In this document: positions 63,160 to 64,000 of the stretch, one piece after another | Numbering within the stretch: position 1 is the first letter of the stretch | How the letters are laid out: the number at the start of each line of letters is the position of its first letter | From: Oceanobacillus alkalisoli | GTDB lineage: Bacteria; Bacillota; Bacilli; Bacillales; Amphibacillaceae | Reading direction: 5' to 3' | Assembly: GCF_021556485.1 (NCBI RefSeq) | Contig: NZ_JAKGBW010000009.1 | Location: forward strand, 1 to 64,000 | Length of the DNA: 64,000 bases | Notes under the pieces: generated by a model | The model's database searches: none | Told to the model about the DNA's origin: nothing | The model's input: the letters and a program-made list of their open reading frames with translations, nothing else | Program-made: the position numbers and the translations under genes

Positions 63160-64000
63160 CTATACCGCTTTGTTCTTTTTCGTTTTTGCAATTTGCTTAC
63201 TTCTTAATTGACCGCATGCTGCATCAATATCTGCGCCGTTTTCCCAGCGCACTCCACTATTGATGCCACCTGCTTTCAATGTTTGGTGGAATTCCTGAAT
63301 CGTATCGACATGGCTTCTTTCATACTGAATATGCTCATCGACCTTGTTATACGGAATCAAGTTCACATAAGCTAAATGACGGTGGTTATAAAGAAGCTTG
63401 ACGAGTTCCTTTGCTTCCTTTTTGTGGTCATTGACATCTTGTAGCATAATATATTCATATGTTATGCGGCGGTTTGTTTTCTCAAGATAATAATCAACGG
63501 CCTTCATAAGCTTCTCAATTGGAAATGCTCGGTTGATTTTCATAATTTGCGTACGCAGTTCGTCATTCGGAGCGTGCAAGGATATAGCAAGATTCACTTG
63601 GATTCCTGTATCGGCAAACTCATAAATCTTATGAGCAAGCCCGCTTGTTGAAACGGTAATATGACGGGCACCGATGTTCAAGCCCTTATCATCGTTTACA
63701 ATATAAAGGAAATCCATTAAGTTATTAAAGTTATCTAATGGCTCACCTATCCCCATGACAACGATATGACTGACCCGTTCGTCCTTCCCTTTCAAGTCAA
63801 GATTCTTCTGAACATGCATAATTTGTTCAACGATTTCTCCACCTGTTAAATCCCGGCTCTTCCGGAGCAATCCGCTTGCACAGAAGGAACAGCCGATATT
63901 ACAGCCGACCTGCGTCGTCACACAGACAGAAAGTCCATAATCAAAGCGCATGAGAACCGTTTCAATTACATTTCCATCTGCAAGCTTAAAGAGATATTTA
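63160..64000 (-). CDS. rlmN: 23S rRNA adenine-2503 methyltransferase family (RlmN), 5' end beyond window
   Basis: A radical-SAM rRNA methyltransferase cut by the right edge; at least 280 residues are visible. The cluster motif is CNIGCSFC (C-x3-C-x2-C), followed by [39 protein letters not shown]-like, [13 protein letters not shown], and the end [15 protein letters not shown] with its catalytic-cycle Cys are all present. RlmN methylates A2503 of 23S rRNA and A37 of some tRNAs. The frame continues upstream past the internal ATG at 63951 ([16 protein letters not shown]), so that ATG is not the start. The CASGLL variant differs from the CASTLGG usual in Bacillus RlmN, so a paralogue or related methyltransferase is possible. 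It sits 35 bases before the CoA-transferase gene on the same strand. Confidence 0.85.
   Translation of the reverse strand, partial: KYLFKLADGNVIETVLMRFDYGLSVCVTTQVGCNIGCSFCASGLLRKSRDLTGGEIVEQIMHVQKNLDLKGKDERVSHIVVMGIGEPLDNFNNLMDFLYIVNDDKGLNIGARHITVSTSGLAHKIYEFADTGIQVNLAISLHAPNDELRTQIMKINRAFPIEKLMKAVDYYLEKTNRRITYEYIMLQDVNDHKKEAKELVKLLYNHRHLAYVNLIPYNKVDEHIQYERSHVDTIQEFHQTLKAGGINSGVRWENGADIDAACGQLRSKQIAKTKKNKAV

Overview
This 64 kb window looks like chromosome from a Bacillaceae bacterium. AGGAGG-type ribosome binding sites, SAM-I and MntR regulatory signals, and many genes with close B. subtilis counterparts (ykhA, ypmR/ypmS, mntABCD, ykpA, ypuA, yuzB, ywqA, gltC) support this. Moderate GC, acidic secreted proteins and a TRAP-TAXI transporter would fit the halotolerant Oceanobacillus/Virgibacillus group, but that placement is inference. 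No rRNA, tRNA, CRISPR array, prophage or intact insertion sequence was seen.

Layout. 0-5.2 kb: an M29 aminopeptidase, a divergent HxlR regulator, a decayed hut operon (hutH fused in frame to hutG and ended by a MITE), a leader-peptide-like ORF, a thioesterase and cardiolipin synthase. 5.4-10.1 kb: sulfur amino acid genes, with methionine gamma-lyase on one strand, rarD, and an S-box riboswitch controlling a MetY enzyme with an extra CoA-binding-like domain. 10.2-17.2 kb: ypmRS, a catalase and the mntABCD manganese importer with an MntR-like box. 17.3-27.8 kb: a roughly 3,470-residue LPXTG surface protein with 22 CnaB repeats. 28-37 kb: a YiiX-like peptidase, the ABC-F protein YkpA, the threonine-degrading pair kbl-tdh, a LysM-3D wall protein, YpuA and an MFS exporter. 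37-45.8 kb: YuzB, an alcohol dehydrogenase, RidA, a MATE exporter and a TRAP-TAXI operon with a divergent, unfamiliar regulator. 45.8-57 kb: a SWIM/SNF2 helicase, an MFS exporter, the YhaQP ABC exporter, a 24-residue membrane peptide, an SH3b amidase and divergent gltC/gdhA. 57-64 kb: a lipoprotein, an ABC importer of the TrpXYZ type, an ECF-like sigma protein lacking region 4, a CoA-transferase and an rlmN-family gene cut by the window edge.

The most unusual content is intergenic. (i) A REP-like family, GGGACA..GGGGTCAGAGCA..TGTCCC, occurs as 17 units in seven clusters and even supplies the end of mntD. (ii) A 116-bp MITE-like hairpin element is present in two full copies and one internally deleted copy. 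(iii) A 130-bp element with perfect 21-bp inverted ends has partial relatives nearby. Small genes with their own signals, hairpins behind transporter binding-protein genes, and a possible ATT start codon are also listed. I did not find one clearly new multi-gene system. The best candidates for new biology are the repeat families, the TRAP-linked regulator, the sigma-like protein and the small proteins.
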